Source: Gordonia humi | GTDB lineage: Bacteria > Actinomycetota > Actinomycetes > Mycobacteriales > Mycobacteriaceae | Direction: 5' to 3' | Length of the DNA: 64,000 nt | Assembly: GCF_014197435.1 (NCBI RefSeq) | Contig: NZ_JACIFP010000001.1 | Location: 1,054,001-1,118,000 of the forward strand | Notes under the pieces: generated by a model | What the model saw: the letters and a program-made list of their open reading frames with translations, nothing else | Told to the model about the DNA's origin: nothing | The model's database searches: none | Shown here: piece after piece, positions 63,886-64,000 of the stretch | How positions within the stretch are numbered: the first letter of the stretch is position 1 | Layout of the letters: every line of letters starts with the position of its first letter | Made by a program: the position numbers and the translations under genes

Positions 63886-64000
63886 CATCTCCCCTCGACT
63901 CCTCGCCCGGCACGACCCGCCCCGTATCCCCCCTCGCCACTCCACCCGACGAAGTGCCCGGTCACGACCTGCTCGCGGGCAAGAAGGTCGTGGTCACCGC
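63882..64000 (+). CDS. Short-chain dehydrogenase, IpdF-like, 5' part (runs off the right edge)
   Basis: Only 39 residues are present. GTG 63882 overlaps the fadE30 stop (GTGA). After a Pro/Ser-rich start comes HDLLAGKKVVVTA, the first strand of an SDR Rossmann fold. In M. tuberculosis the gene after fadE30 (Rv3559c, ipdF) is an SDR that acts on a HIP-CoA intermediate, so this is likely IpdF. Identity rests on context and a short stretch. Confidence 0.7.
   Translation, partial: MTSPLDSSPGTTRPVSPLATPPDEVPGHDLLAGKKVVVT

Overview
The window is a GC-rich (roughly two-thirds G+C) chromosomal segment from a mycolic-acid actinobacterium (order Mycobacteriales), most like Gordonia, Williamsia or Rhodococcus. 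This rests on three things. Gene order follows several Mycobacterium tuberculosis blocks (from memory Rv0383c-Rv0380c, Rv0364-Rv0357c, Rv0389-Rv0391, Rv3628c-Rv3624c, Rv3610c-Rv3600c/Rv3598c). Leaderless GTG/ATG starts are frequent. A KstR2-type operator lies over cholesterol-degradation genes. I see no rRNA, tRNA, CRISPR array, prophage or insertion sequence; apart from small strain-specific inserts the window is core chromosome.

Left part (1-17 kb): the 5' part of an ectoine hydroxylase gene; a thioesterase/aroQ pair; a DEAD-box helicase; an M20 peptidase; a membrane protein-pyrE-SpoU methyltransferase run; a deazaflavin-type oxidoreductase, a TetR regulator and a Tat-exported cholesterol-oxidase-like flavoprotein; DedA, class II aldolase, an Rv0361-like anchored protein, DUF3151, a FUSC-type membrane protein, a CDF zinc exporter with a leaderless promoter, a site-2-type protease and an Rv0358-like protein.

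Middle (17-37 kb): purA, a six-TM HAMP adenylate cyclase and purT with an unusual proline tail; a secreted protein; FprA; an Rv0361-like protein, rhodanese and metZ in one operon; a Tat-exported M19-type hydrolase converging on an isochorismate synthase; a four-gene membrane operon (Pro-rich anchored protein, SPFH-GYF protein, zinc-ribbon membrane protein, small membrane protein) that resembles B. subtilis YdjGHI; a SAM-IV riboswitch before a cysteine-desulfurase-like gene; and a MarR/MFS efflux pair with a clear operator.

Right part (37-64 kb): ppa, dacB, a zincin, tilS, a strain-specific secreted protein, hpt, ftsH, then a tightly overlapping folate/pantothenate run (folE-folP-folB-folK-DUF3180, a DUF6779-like gene, a DUF2520 gene, panC, panD, coaX). 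Next come a MaoC hydratase, a Tat-exported metallophosphoesterase and a rhodanese gene preceded by a short leaderless cysteine-rich upstream ORF, then lysS, two tandem paralogous secreted proteins, a GAF-LuxR regulator diverging from an acyl-CoA synthetase, and finally divergent fadD3 and fadE30/ipdF genes around a KstR2 palindrome.

The most interesting regulatory items are the Cys-rich leader ORF (55442-55477), the SAM-IV riboswitch, the CDF promoter/operator, the three-copy 17-bp repeat between the TetR and sterol-oxidase genes, and the KstR2 site. The most interesting protein module is the SPFH/zinc-ribbon membrane operon.
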